NCBI RefSeq assembly: GCF_018069705.1
Contig: NZ_CP072943.1
Span: 1,167,260 to 1,231,259 of the forward strand
Source: Aminithiophilus ramosus
GTDB taxonomy: Bacteria; Synergistota; Synergistia; Synergistales; Aminithiophilaceae
Length of the DNA stretch: 64,000 nt
Direction of reading: 5' to 3'
Shown here: positions 41,383 to 48,807 of the stretch, piece after piece
Numbering within the stretch: the first letter of the stretch is position 1
How the letters are laid out: the number at the start of each line of letters is the position of its first letter
Notes under the pieces: generated by a model
Seen by the model: only the letters and a program-made list of their open reading frames with translations
Databases searched by the model: none
What the model was told of the DNA's origin: nothing
Made by a program: the position numbers and the translations under genes

Positions 41383-42635
41383 GGCTCTCTCCTCCCCTCG
41401 GCAGAGCGTCTGCCCCGAAAGCCCGGGGCGTAGTGGTGCATCCTCCACCCCTCCAGGCCGGGAACGACGATACGGAGGACGGAGACGGAGACGGAGAGGC
41501 CGGGGTCCGAAAGGTCCCAGACGAGGACGCGGGAGAGACCGGCCCTCCCGAGCCTGTCCAGGAGGAGATGGACGTCGCCGTGAAAGGTGTCTCTTTCCTC
41601 TTCCGGGGGAGGAGCGGGGGCCCTTTCGAGACCGGCGGCCCTCTCTGCGAGGGATTTGCCCGTTCCGAAGGCCACCGTTCCCTGCGTCTCCAGGGAGGCC
41701 CCGTCGTGACCGCCCAGAAGGTAGGCCGCCCGCCCCTGGGCCGCCTCGGTGAGGGCCCGGACCATGGCCACCTTCGGGTCCAGATGGGTGCCCCGGCCGT
41801 GGTAGAGCCCCCATTGAGGGCAGATCCGGTCCTGGAGATAGCAGACATAGGTGGCGACGTCCGTGTCGGCCCTGCAGTCGAGAAGGAGGACCTCCACGTC
41901 GGCCCGGCGGCAGCGCTCCAGGAGGTCGCCGAAAAGACCGTCGTCGACGGCATCGACGTCGACCTTCCTCCCGGGGAAGGCAAGGCCCCGGGAGCGGTTG
42001 TAGAGCTCCCAGCAGGTCACGGCGTCCCGTTCGACGCACTCGTAGAGTCCCGAGCAGAGGGCCTCGGCGAAGGTGTTTCCCGCCGACAAACCGTTGGAGG
42101 TGCACTGGAAGGATTCGGTCTCGCCGGCAAGGTCGCGGCGGAAGGAGAGGCGCACCAGCTGAAGGGGCGCATAGACCTCCTCCTGGGCGACGATATCCCA
42201 TCCCTTCGTCCACCTCTCGGGAAGGGAGGGCGAAAAAAGGTGATCGCGCTTGAGGGCCAGCTCCTCCAGGTGGAGTTTCGCCCCCTCCAGACGGTCGTAG
42301 GGAAGGCGCACCGAGGGGGGATCGGCCCTCTCTCCGCAGTGACGCTCCAGTGCCTCCATCATGGCCGAGACCTTGGCCTGAAGAAGAGTGGTCCCCTTGC
42401 CCCAGGAGTAGACCTGAATGGGGGCGAGGGGGCGGACGGCGGCGGCGACGGGGATGCCGATCCTGTCGACGCCGGTGATATCGGCGACGCGGGTGACGCC
42501 GATGGCCTCCATGAGGGGACGGACCGTGCGATAAGTCTCCTCGGGGGAACGGGAACGTCTGGCCCCCGCCGGGGAGACCTTGTCCGACGAGAAGGACCGG
42601 CCGCGGAAGAAAATGGGAGAAATCATTTTGTCCAT
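41379..42635 (-). CDS. YcaO-domain peptide backbone-activating enzyme
   Basis: A 418-residue YcaO enzyme, which uses ATP to activate a backbone amide for attack by sulfur or a side chain. The ATP/Mg motifs are intact: YSWGKGTTLLQAKVSAMMEA continuing to LERHCGE, then NGLSAGNTFAEALCSGLYE and CVERDAV. No C-terminal PxPxP of the azoline-forming cyclodehydratases is seen, and the core peptide has no Cys. Together with the TfuA partner this points to thioamide formation. The ATG at 42635 follows GAGGAG; a longer frame from 42683 has a weaker site. It is the first enzyme gene after the precursor. Confidence 0.92.
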   Translation of the reverse strand: MDKMISPIFFRGRSFSSDKVSPAGARRSRSPEETYRTVRPLMEAIGVTRVADITGVDRIGIPVAAAVRPLAPIQVYSWGKGTTLLQAKVSAMMEALERHCGERADPPSVRLPYDRLEGAKLHLEELALKRDHLFSPSLPERWTKGWDIVAQEEVYAPLQLVRLSFRRDLAGETESFQCTSNGLSAGNTFAEALCSGLYECVERDAVTCWELYNRSRGLAFPGRKVDVDAVDDGLFGDLLERCRRADVEVLLLDCRADTDVATYVCYLQDRICPQWGLYHGRGTHLDPKVAMVRALTEAAQGRAAYLLGGHDGASLETQGTVAFGTGKSLAERAAGLERAPAPPPEEERDTFHGDVHLLLDRLGRAGLSRVLVWDLSDPGLSVSVSVLRIVVPGLEGWRMHHYAPGFRGRRSAEGRREP

Positions 42636-42734
42636 GGGAAACTCCTCTGTTTTTGCGTCCTCTGTTTCGCGAAAGGGGAACATTCCCGAAAAAGCCCCCC
42701 GGCAGAGAGGGACATTTCCTTCGGATCTAGGTGT

Positions 42735-43025
42735 CTAGATGGCGGCGGCGGCGGCGCCGATGGCGCCGGCGGCGGCCGATCCGGTGGCGCTGACCCAGGA
42801 GGCGGCTCCGCCTCCCGCGACGGCCTGGAGATCGGCCTCCTCGATTTTCTGGGGGCCGCCGGAGACGCCTGCGGCCTCTTTCAGTTCTTCCTTGGTGAAG
42901 TCGAACCCGGCCTCGGCGACGAACGCCTTGCGGGCCTCGTCGTCAGCGGCTTTCTCCAGAGATCCCCGGAAAGCCTCGTCACTTTTTACCTTTTCCAGAA
43001 AAGCCTGGGCGCTCTCGACGGACAT
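42735..43025 (-). CDS. Nif11-leader RiPP precursor peptide with Ala-rich core
   Basis: A 96-residue precursor. Residues 1-52 match the Nif11-like leader: SVESAQAFLEKVKSDEAFR, then VAEAGFDFTKEELKEAAG. The leader ends with the processing site LQAVAGGG (residues 66-73). The core after Gly72 or Gly73 is 23-24 residues. It is rich in Ala and Gly with one Trp, one Val, one Thr, two Ser and two Ile, and ends AAAAAI. It contains no Cys, Lys, Arg, Asp or Glu. GGGAGG precedes the ATG. It is the first gene of the 13-gene operon and is co-directional with the C39 peptidase exporter that should cut it. The hydrophobic core resembles thioviridamide-type and membrane-active RiPPs in composition (inference). 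Confidence 0.92.
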   Translation of the reverse strand: MSVESAQAFLEKVKSDEAFRGSLEKAADDEARKAFVAEAGFDFTKEELKEAAGVSGGPQKIEEADLQAVAGGGAASWVSATGSAAAGAIGAAAAAI

Positions 43026-43498
43026 GGAAACCCTCCCTTACGCATCATCCCGACTCTGTCGCTTCTGAAAAGACGCCGCGAAAGCGGTACTGCAGGGCCA
43101 TCTGCCGGAGGACTTCAGATCATCGTACTCTTCGTCTGAATTTCATACAAGAACGGACAGGGATGTTTTCCGAGTCCGACGGCCGTTCAAACCCTGCCCC
43201 TTCAGCTTTCGTGGCTTTTGAACCGTCGTAGCCTCTCCCGGCGGCGAAGGCCCACGTAGGCAGGGGACGAAGCGACCTCCACCCCCGTCGAGGCAGCCAG
43301 GAAAAGAGGCACGAGAAGACATGATCCCCTTCGATCGACAGGCAAAAACGGGATGGAAGCTTCCATCGGCCCGGCCCGGAGACGTCTGGAGGACCGGAGA
43401 CGGTCGCCTCGGATCCGTATCCGTACCGGCGAGGTGATTTGAACGGACCTTGAATCCGTGGATCCGACGGAACTTGTCGTAACGAGCCTGCGGATTCG
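43026..43498. other. Region upstream of the RiPP operon, no gene recognised
   Basis: About 470 bases between the precursor ATG and the IS1202-like element. Several overlapping open frames exist, but none has a ribosome binding site, motif or composition that convinces. It should hold the RiPP promoter and its controls. The IS boundary at 43515 may have removed or displaced upstream regulatory DNA. Confidence 0.5.
43122..43150 (-). promoter_or_regulatory. Candidate promoter of the RiPP operon
   Basis: On the minus strand TTGTAT (43145-43150) and TACGAT (43122-43127) are separated by 17 bases. The predicted start is about 43115, leaving a 90-base leader before the precursor ATG. The match to consensus is moderate. 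Confidence 0.4.
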
Positions 43499-43514
43499 GG
43501 ATGCCCGTCGGCTC
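43499..43514. repeat. Left target-site duplication of the IS1202-like element
   Basis: GGATGCCCGTCGGCTC recurs exactly at 45036-45051. The two copies flank the element, as a duplication made on insertion would. Confidence 0.85.
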
Positions 43515-45035
43515 TGTCAAGGGACACTAAAAATGTCATCTAAAAAGAGGGTCTGAGGGACAATGAAAGTGTCGCTTTCGAGGGGCTGAAATCGCCCCCG
43601 TCAACAGCCCGCCTTGGCTTTCCTCCGCGGCGGAGGTCCTTCTAGGGAGGGGAACCCGTCCCTTGCTCGGAGCCGACCGCCGCGGCAGGAGGAGCGGGAT
43701 TCTGTCGCCAGGGATGGTCTGCCGCCGGCTTCCTCTGCTTCTTCGTTTTGCATGGAGTGCCTGTCTTCGTCTCGATGACAGGCGGGGGAGTCGCAGGGGG
43801 CTCTTTGTCGACGGCTGCGAGATCGTAGAGCCCGTCATGGACAAGAGCCAGGAGTTTCCCGTCGAGCTTCTCGATGACCTTGACCGCCTGTCCTCTGGCA
43901 AGAAGCAGGGGGCGTCTGCGGGGGCCTATCAGGGCGTACTGTTTTCCGTCGAGGGAAATCGTCGAGTCTCCCGAGGCCTTCCGGTCGGTCTGGCGAGTCA
44001 GGAGGAGATCGAGAGCGGGTCCGTCCGGCGGAGGGAGAAAGGCAGATGCCCCCTCTGCGGGAGGACGAGCGAACCTCGGGTTATGGACCTCTCCCGGGTA
44101 GGCGGCGAGCAGGACGTTGGCCTCTTCGATCGTTTTCACTCCGGCCCGTCGGAAGGCGACGACGAGACGATCCTGAAGAGTTCCCCAGAGCCTTTCGATC
44201 CGCCCCTTCGCCTGGGGAGACCCTGCAGGGACATAGCGAGTTCCGAGAGCCTCCAGAGCGCGGCCGAACTGGGTTACAGGCGCCGAGTCCTCCAGCTCCT
44301 CCTTGATCGTCAGTTTTTCCGACTTGGGAGAAAGGAAGATGGTGTGGCGGTCGGCGTAAAGCTCGCGAGGCACGCCGTGGCGATCAAGCATCTGACGGAG
44401 CACGCGGAAGTAGCCGAAGAGGCACTCATTCCTGGCCATCCACAGACCGAGGACCTCTCCTGTGGCATCGTCAATCACGCCGTGGAGAGTGCAACGCTCA
44501 CCGATCTCGAACCAATCGAAAGGAGAGGCGTCCATCTGGACCAGATCGCCTCGTCGGGACCGTCGGACCCTGCGGGAACGCCGCTTCGGGGCCCGGTGGC
44601 GATGAACGAGGGACAGGTTCTCCGCGCGAAGGAAACGGGCGATGCTCTTGGCGCTCAGCACGAGATCATGCTCTTCGGCAAGGAGTTCGGCCATGTGCTG
44701 ACAGCTCGTATCCCTGTAAAGACCCTTGGCCAGACTGACGACGAAATCCCGTGTCTCCTGAGAGATTCTGCGCCGGGACGGTTTGCCTCGTCCCTTGTGC
44801 AGGAGCCCCTGCGCTCCTTCTTCCCGGTAGCGTCGTTTGAGCCGAAAGACCTGACGGCGGCTCAGACCGAGCCGATCGGCCACCTCCTGAACCGTCAGGT
44901 TGCCCGCGACAGCCTCTTCCACCAACCCCAAGCGCCTTGCTTCTTTTGTCTTCATGAGTAGGTCTCTCCTGGTCGTCATAAGTGACATTTTCCCTGTCCT
45001 CTTCACGAGTGACAATACCATTGTCCGGCGACACA
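43515..45035. mobile_element. IS1202-like insertion sequence (about 1,521 bp)
   Basis: Bounded by 16-bp direct repeats. Both ends begin TGT reading inward (TGTCAAGGGACAC on the left; TGTGTCGCCGGAC as complement on the right). Related GACAATG-N4-TGTC motifs occur at both ends (about 43559-43576 and 45010-45027) and look like transposase-binding sites. One intact leftward DDE transposase fills the inside. Long target duplications and TGT ends recall the IS1202 family, ISTde1-like group (from memory of that family, not searched). Confidence 0.8.
43642..44955 (-). CDS. Transposase with helix-turn-helix and integrase core (ISNCY/IS1202-like)
   Basis: A 437-residue transposase. An N-terminal helix-turn-helix (LTVQEVADRLGLSRRQVFRL) is followed by a second helical region and an rve-type catalytic core. 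Its acidic residues lie in DLVQMDASPF, LYADRHTIF and SPQAKGRIERLWGTLQDR. The C-terminus is basic and Pro-rich. The ATG at 44955 is favoured for the AGGAGAG site; another ATG at 44979 has none. No frameshift or stop interrupts the frame, so the element could be active. It points toward the RiPP operon. Confidence 0.88.
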   Translation of the reverse strand: MKTKEARRLGLVEEAVAGNLTVQEVADRLGLSRRQVFRLKRRYREEGAQGLLHKGRGKPSRRRISQETRDFVVSLAKGLYRDTSCQHMAELLAEEHDLVLSAKSIARFLRAENLSLVHRHRAPKRRSRRVRRSRRGDLVQMDASPFDWFEIGERCTLHGVIDDATGEVLGLWMARNECLFGYFRVLRQMLDRHGVPRELYADRHTIFLSPKSEKLTIKEELEDSAPVTQFGRALEALGTRYVPAGSPQAKGRIERLWGTLQDRLVVAFRRAGVKTIEEANVLLAAYPGEVHNPRFARPPAEGASAFLPPPDGPALDLLLTRQTDRKASGDSTISLDGKQYALIGPRRRPLLLARGQAVKVIEKLDGKLLALVHDGLYDLAAVDKEPPATPPPVIETKTGTPCKTKKQRKPAADHPWRQNPAPPAAAVGSEQGTGSPP

Positions 45036-45051
45036 GGATGCCCGTCGGCTC
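45036..45051. repeat. Right target-site duplication of the IS1202-like element
   Basis: Exact copy of 43499-43514. It directly abuts the -35 box (45052-45057) of the OadB-like gene's promoter. Confidence 0.85.
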
Positions 45052-45080
45052 TTGACTTTTTCCCCCGAGATGCCTGAAAT
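45052..45080 (+). promoter_or_regulatory. Promoter of the OadB-like gene
   Basis: TTGACT (45052-45057), 17 bases, TGAAAT (45075-45080). The IS element ends 16 bases upstream, so the promoter was left intact but anything further upstream was displaced. Confidence 0.6.
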
Positions 45081-45119
45081 GGAGAGATCCCCTCAACTGG
45101 ACAGGAGGCTTCCCGGCAC

Positions 45120-46238
45120 ATGTTCCAATCCCTGGCCGCACCCCTGATCGCCCTGACATGGCAACAATCGGTCATGATCGGCGTCGGACTGGCCCTCATG
45201 TACATGGCCATCGCCCGAGATCTCGAGCCCAGCCTGCTCCTTCCCATGGGGTTCGGGACGCTGCTGGTCAACCTCCCCCTCTCGTCGGCCCTCACCCAGG
45301 GTCTCACCGAGGGAGCCCTCTCCATGCTCTTTCGCGTCGGCATCGAGACGGAGCTCTTTCCCCTCCTCATCTTCATCGCCGTCGGGGCCATGTGCGACTT
45401 CACACCCCTTCTGACGAACCCCCGCATGTTCCTCTTCGGCCTCACGGCCCAGGCGGGCATCTTCTTCACCATGGGACTGGCCCTCTTCCTGGGCTTCGAC
45501 CTCCACGAGGCGGCCTCCATCGGCATCATCGGCGCCGCCGACGGCCCCACGTCGATCTACGTCTCCAACCGCTTCGCGCCCCACCTTCTGGGCCCCATCT
45601 CCGTGGCGGCCTACACCTACATGGCCCTGGTCCCTCTCATACAGCCTCCGGTGATCCGCCTCCTGACGAGCCGTCAAGAGAGGGCCATGAAGATGGCCTA
45701 CGCCCCCAAACCGGTCTCGAAAAGGGGCCTCATCGCCTTTCCTGTCGTCGTCACCGTCGTCGCCGGACTCGTCGCCCCCGCCTCCGTGGCCCTCCTGGGA
45801 TTCCTCATGTTCGGCAACCTCCTCCGCGTCAGCGGCTGCACGGAACGCCTCTCGCGGGCGGCCCAGAACGAGCTGGCCAACATCGTCACCATCCTTCTGG
45901 GCTTCTCCATCGCCGCCGTCATGACGGGCGAACGCTTCGTCCGCCCCGAGACGCTCCTCATCATCGCCATGGGCCTCGTCGCCTTCGTCCTCGACACGGC
46001 CGGAGGGGTTCTCTCGGCCAAGGCTCTCAACTTGCTCCTTCCCGAGGGGAGGAAGATCAACCCCATGATCGGTGCCGCCGGCATCAGCGCCTTCCCCATG
46101 TCAAGCCGCGTCATCCAGCGGATGGGGCAGGAGGCCGACAAGGGGAACTTCCTCCTCATGCACGCCGTGGGCGCCAACGTCTCGGGCCAGATCGGCTCCG
46201 TCCTGGCCGGAGGGCTCCTCCTGGCCTTCCTGAGCTGA
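45120..46238 (+). CDS. Sodium-ion-translocating decarboxylase, beta subunit (OadB/GcdB family)
   Basis: A 372-residue polytopic membrane protein of the family that couples decarboxylation of oxaloacetate, methylmalonyl-CoA or glutaconyl-CoA to sodium export. The diagnostic GIIGAADGPTSIYVSNRFAP is intact, including its key Asp, as is the C-terminal AHGVGANVSGQIGSVLAGG-type ending (seen as HAVGANVSGQIGSVLAGG). AGGAGG lies 11 bases before the ATG. No carboxyltransferase alpha, biotin carrier or gamma subunit is adjacent, so partners must be encoded elsewhere, or this copy has another sodium-related role. Confidence 0.88.
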   Translation: MFQSLAAPLIALTWQQSVMIGVGLALMYMAIARDLEPSLLLPMGFGTLLVNLPLSSALTQGLTEGALSMLFRVGIETELFPLLIFIAVGAMCDFTPLLTNPRMFLFGLTAQAGIFFTMGLALFLGFDLHEAASIGIIGAADGPTSIYVSNRFAPHLLGPISVAAYTYMALVPLIQPPVIRLLTSRQERAMKMAYAPKPVSKRGLIAFPVVVTVVAGLVAPASVALLGFLMFGNLLRVSGCTERLSRAAQNELANIVTILLGFSIAAVMTGERFVRPETLLIIAMGLVAFVLDTAGGVLSAKALNLLLPEGRKINPMIGAAGISAFPMSSRVIQRMGQEADKGNFLLMHAVGANVSGQIGSVLAGGLLLAFLS

Positions 46239-46588
46239 GAGGCCTCATGAAGAGCCGACCTCACGCAAAAGTCAGAAGCTCCCGCCCGGGAACGGTCACC
46301 CCTTTCCCACAGGAGCGTGCATCCTGCTGTTCTCTCCGGGGCCTTGTGCGGAGCCTGTCGGGCGCAGCCTGCCGATGGCTGGGCAACGTTCTTCGATAGC
46401 CATCCGAAGAGGTTTTTCGATCTCCGTGCCCGGCTTTCAGCCTTACAGGTCAGGCTAAGGGACCTTTTCCCCAAGAGAGAGTTTTTCGCGGGGCCGCTCT
46501 GTCTGCCGGAGAAATTTTCCCGACAGGCAGGGCCGACCTCGAAAACGCTGTTACCCTAGGCGCCAAACCATTCGGGGAGGGTTTTCTC
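46239..46588 (+). other. 350-bp intergenic region, no recognised feature
   Basis: Only an 80-codon frame with unlikely composition runs through this interval. A GATGGCT/AGCCATC stem (about 46373-46403) and other small repeats suggest some RNA structure. I could not assign a known RNA family or a clear promoter. Confidence 0.4.
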
Positions 46589-47638
46589 GTGAACTGGCTC
46601 GTCAATGTCGTCGTCGTTTTCCTCATCGCCCTGCCCGGCTGGGCCCTTCTTGCCGCCCTGAAGATGCCCGCCGCCGCCATGATGGGGGCCATGGTCGCCT
46701 CGACCCTTTTCGCCGTCGTCGGCCTCGCCCCGTCGGGCCCTCCCTTCGGTCTCGACCTGGCCCTTCAGGTCATCCTGGGGCTCTTCATCGGCCTTCGCGT
46801 CACGAAGGAGGCCGACCGGATCGTCCGCGAGATGGGCCTCGTCTCCCTCCTGGCATCGGCCTGGTGGCTCTCCCTTCCCCTGGGACTGGGCTGGATCCTC
46901 TACCGCTTCTTCGGCATGGATCTGGCCACGGCCCTGCTTGGGACCGTCCCGGGCGGTCTGGCCGAGATGAGCCTCATGGCCTTCTCCTTCTCGGCCGATG
47001 CCGCCATGGTGGCCATCATGCAGTTCTGCCGCCTCGCCTCGGCCATGGCGACCATCCCCCTCGTGGCGCGCCGTCTCTCGCGCTCGAAGGGAATGGGGCA
47101 GGAGGTCGCGGCTCGGCAAGAGAGGAGGAAGAGAAAAAAAGACCTCTCCCTCCCCGCTCTCGGAGCCACCCTCCTTCTCGCCACGACAGGGGGCCTCGTC
47201 GGCAAGGGACTCCATATCCCCGCAGGGGCCTTCGTCGGCGCCCTTGCCGCGACGGGGACGGCCTCCTACCTCGGTTTTCGCCTCGCCGCGCCGCCCAAGA
47301 TCGTCCGCGATCTGGCCCAACTCGGCCTGGGCTCCATCATCGGCCTGTCGGCCACGGCCGAGACGATGCGCCTCCTGGGCCGGATCTTCCTGCCCACCCT
47401 GGCCATCACGGCCGTCATGCTCCTCTGGGGACTGGCCCTGGCCCTCATGGTCCGCCGCCTTGCGCGGTGGAATCTCATGACCTGCCTCATCGCGACCTCT
47501 CCCGGCGGGATCACCCAGCTGGCGGCCATCTCGGAGGACCTCGGCGCCGATCCGCTGAGAGTGAGCCTCCTCCACCTCGTCCGCCTCTTCACGATCTACC
47601 TCATCCTGCCGCCCCTCATCGTCAGGCTGGCCGGATAG
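46589..47638 (+). CDS. AbrB-family membrane protein (putative transporter)
   Basis: A 349-residue inner-membrane protein with about ten hydrophobic segments in two repeated halves. Each half holds a Gly/Pro motif (LLGTVPGGLAEMSLMA and LIATSPGGITQLAAIS), which is diagnostic of the AbrB/PF05145 family once called putative ammonia monooxygenase. Function is not established; transport is presumed. The GTG start at 46589 follows GGGAGGG. It is followed at once by a strong hairpin. There is no obvious functional link to the OadB-like gene upstream. Confidence 0.82.
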   Translation: MNWLVNVVVVFLIALPGWALLAALKMPAAAMMGAMVASTLFAVVGLAPSGPPFGLDLALQVILGLFIGLRVTKEADRIVREMGLVSLLASAWWLSLPLGLGWILYRFFGMDLATALLGTVPGGLAEMSLMAFSFSADAAMVAIMQFCRLASAMATIPLVARRLSRSKGMGQEVAARQERRKRKKDLSLPALGATLLLATTGGLVGKGLHIPAGAFVGALAATGTASYLGFRLAAPPKIVRDLAQLGLGSIIGLSATAETMRLLGRIFLPTLAITAVMLLWGLALALMVRRLARWNLMTCLIATSPGGITQLAAISEDLGADPLRVSLLHLVRLFTIYLILPPLIVRLAG

Positions 47639-47685
47639 AGAAGAGGGCCCGTCGTCTCCCGCGACGGGCCCTCTTCTCCATCCGG
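47631..47685. terminator. Very strong hairpin terminator overlapping the AbrB-like stop
   Basis: GAGAAGAGGGCCCGTCG pairs with CGACGGGCCCTCTTCTC, and CCGGAT/ATCCGG extends it outward. The stop codon at 47636-47638 lies inside the left arm. It separates the AbrB-like gene from the converging, decayed ABC operon. Confidence 0.85.
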
Positions 47686-47725
47686 CTCTTTATCCTCGGC
47701 ACAGACGAGAGATAGGGGAAGAACG

Positions 47726-48807
47726 TCAGCCTTTCCCTCCCGGCAGGGCCACGGCCACGACGGGGGAAAAGGAGAGGTGAAGGCACACCCCCTCGCGGTG
47801 CATCGCCCGGCCCGGAAGAAAGGCATCGGAGGAGAGGACGGTCCGTCCCGAGGGCAGGAGAATCTCGTATTCCACACGGCCGCCCAGAAAGGTGGCCGTC
47901 CTCACCGTCCCCGGAATCCCCTCCTCCGAGGGCAGAAGGTTTTCGGGCCTGACGACGACGGAGACCTCGTCGGCGACGGAAAAGGTCTCGCCCCTGACGG
48001 CCCGGACAGGAAAAACCCTGTCGAAGAGGGAGACGAACAGCCGATCCCCTTCCAGAGAGAGGACCCTGCCGGGAATGACGTTGGCCTGACCGATGAAATC
48101 GGCCACGAAAAGAGAGCGGGGATCGCTGTAGATTTCGAGAGGGTACCGATCTGCTCGACACGGCCTCCCCGCATGACCATGATCCGGTCCGAGAGGGTGA
48201 GGGCCTCGCTCTGGTCGTGGGTGACATAGAGACAGGTCACGCCGAGATGTCTCTGGATGCGCCGTATCTCGGTGCGCATGTGAACGCGCAGCTTGGCGTC
48301 CAGGTTGAAGAGAGGTTCGTCCATGAGCAGCACCTGCGGCTCGAGGACGAGGACCCTCGCCAGGGCCACGCGCCGCTGCTCGCCTCCGGAAAGCTGGTTG
48401 GAAAAGCGCCGCTCGGCCCTTTCGAGTCCCACCAGGTCGAGCCCCTCGCGGACGCGGCGCCCGATCATTCCCTCCTCGAGGCCTTTGACCCTCAATCCGT
48501 AGGCGACCTTTTCGAAGACGCTCATGTGGGGAAAGAGGGCGTAGTTCTGAAAGACGAAGCCCATATCGCGGCGGTTGACGGGAAGGCCGGTCACGTCGCG
48601 GCCGTCGAGGGTTATCTCGCCGCCCGAGGGGCTCTCGAAACCGGCCACCATGCGCAGCGTCGTCGTCTTGCCGCAGCCGGAAGGCCCCAGAAAGGTCACC
48701 ATCTCTCCCGGGGCGACGGAGAGGGAAACGGCGTCGACGGCCCGGACGGGCTCGCCATCCTTCTCGAATATTTTGGAGACATCTTTCAGTTCAAGACGAA
48801 CGGCCAT
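47726..48807 (-). pseudogene. Frameshifted ABC importer ATPase (FbpC/PotA type)
   Basis: Originally about 360 residues, the ATP-binding subunit of an iron(III)/phosphonate/polyamine-type importer. Walker A GPSGCGKTTT, NQLSGGEQRRVALAR and LLMDEPLFNLD are intact in the first part. One base is missing within about 48130-48146. The frame then reads TLSKSTAIP where the family has PSEIYSDP, and the C-terminal TOBE-like part continues in another frame (47726-48106). The total of 1,082 bases is one short of a whole number of codons. Next to a frameshifted permease and a truncated binding protein this is decay rather than regulation. The family's usual LSNLDA is LFNLDA here. Confidence 0.85.

Noticed and set aside
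43143-43520. Small minus-strand frame upstream of the Nif11 precursor as a second precursor or regulator
   Set aside because: No Nif11 or other leader, no double-Gly site, poor start site, and composition unlike a RiPP precursor or a DNA-binding protein.
46317-46559. An 80-codon plus-strand frame in the gap after the OadB-like gene
   Set aside because: No ribosome binding site, unusual composition and no family resemblance; listed only as an intergenic region.
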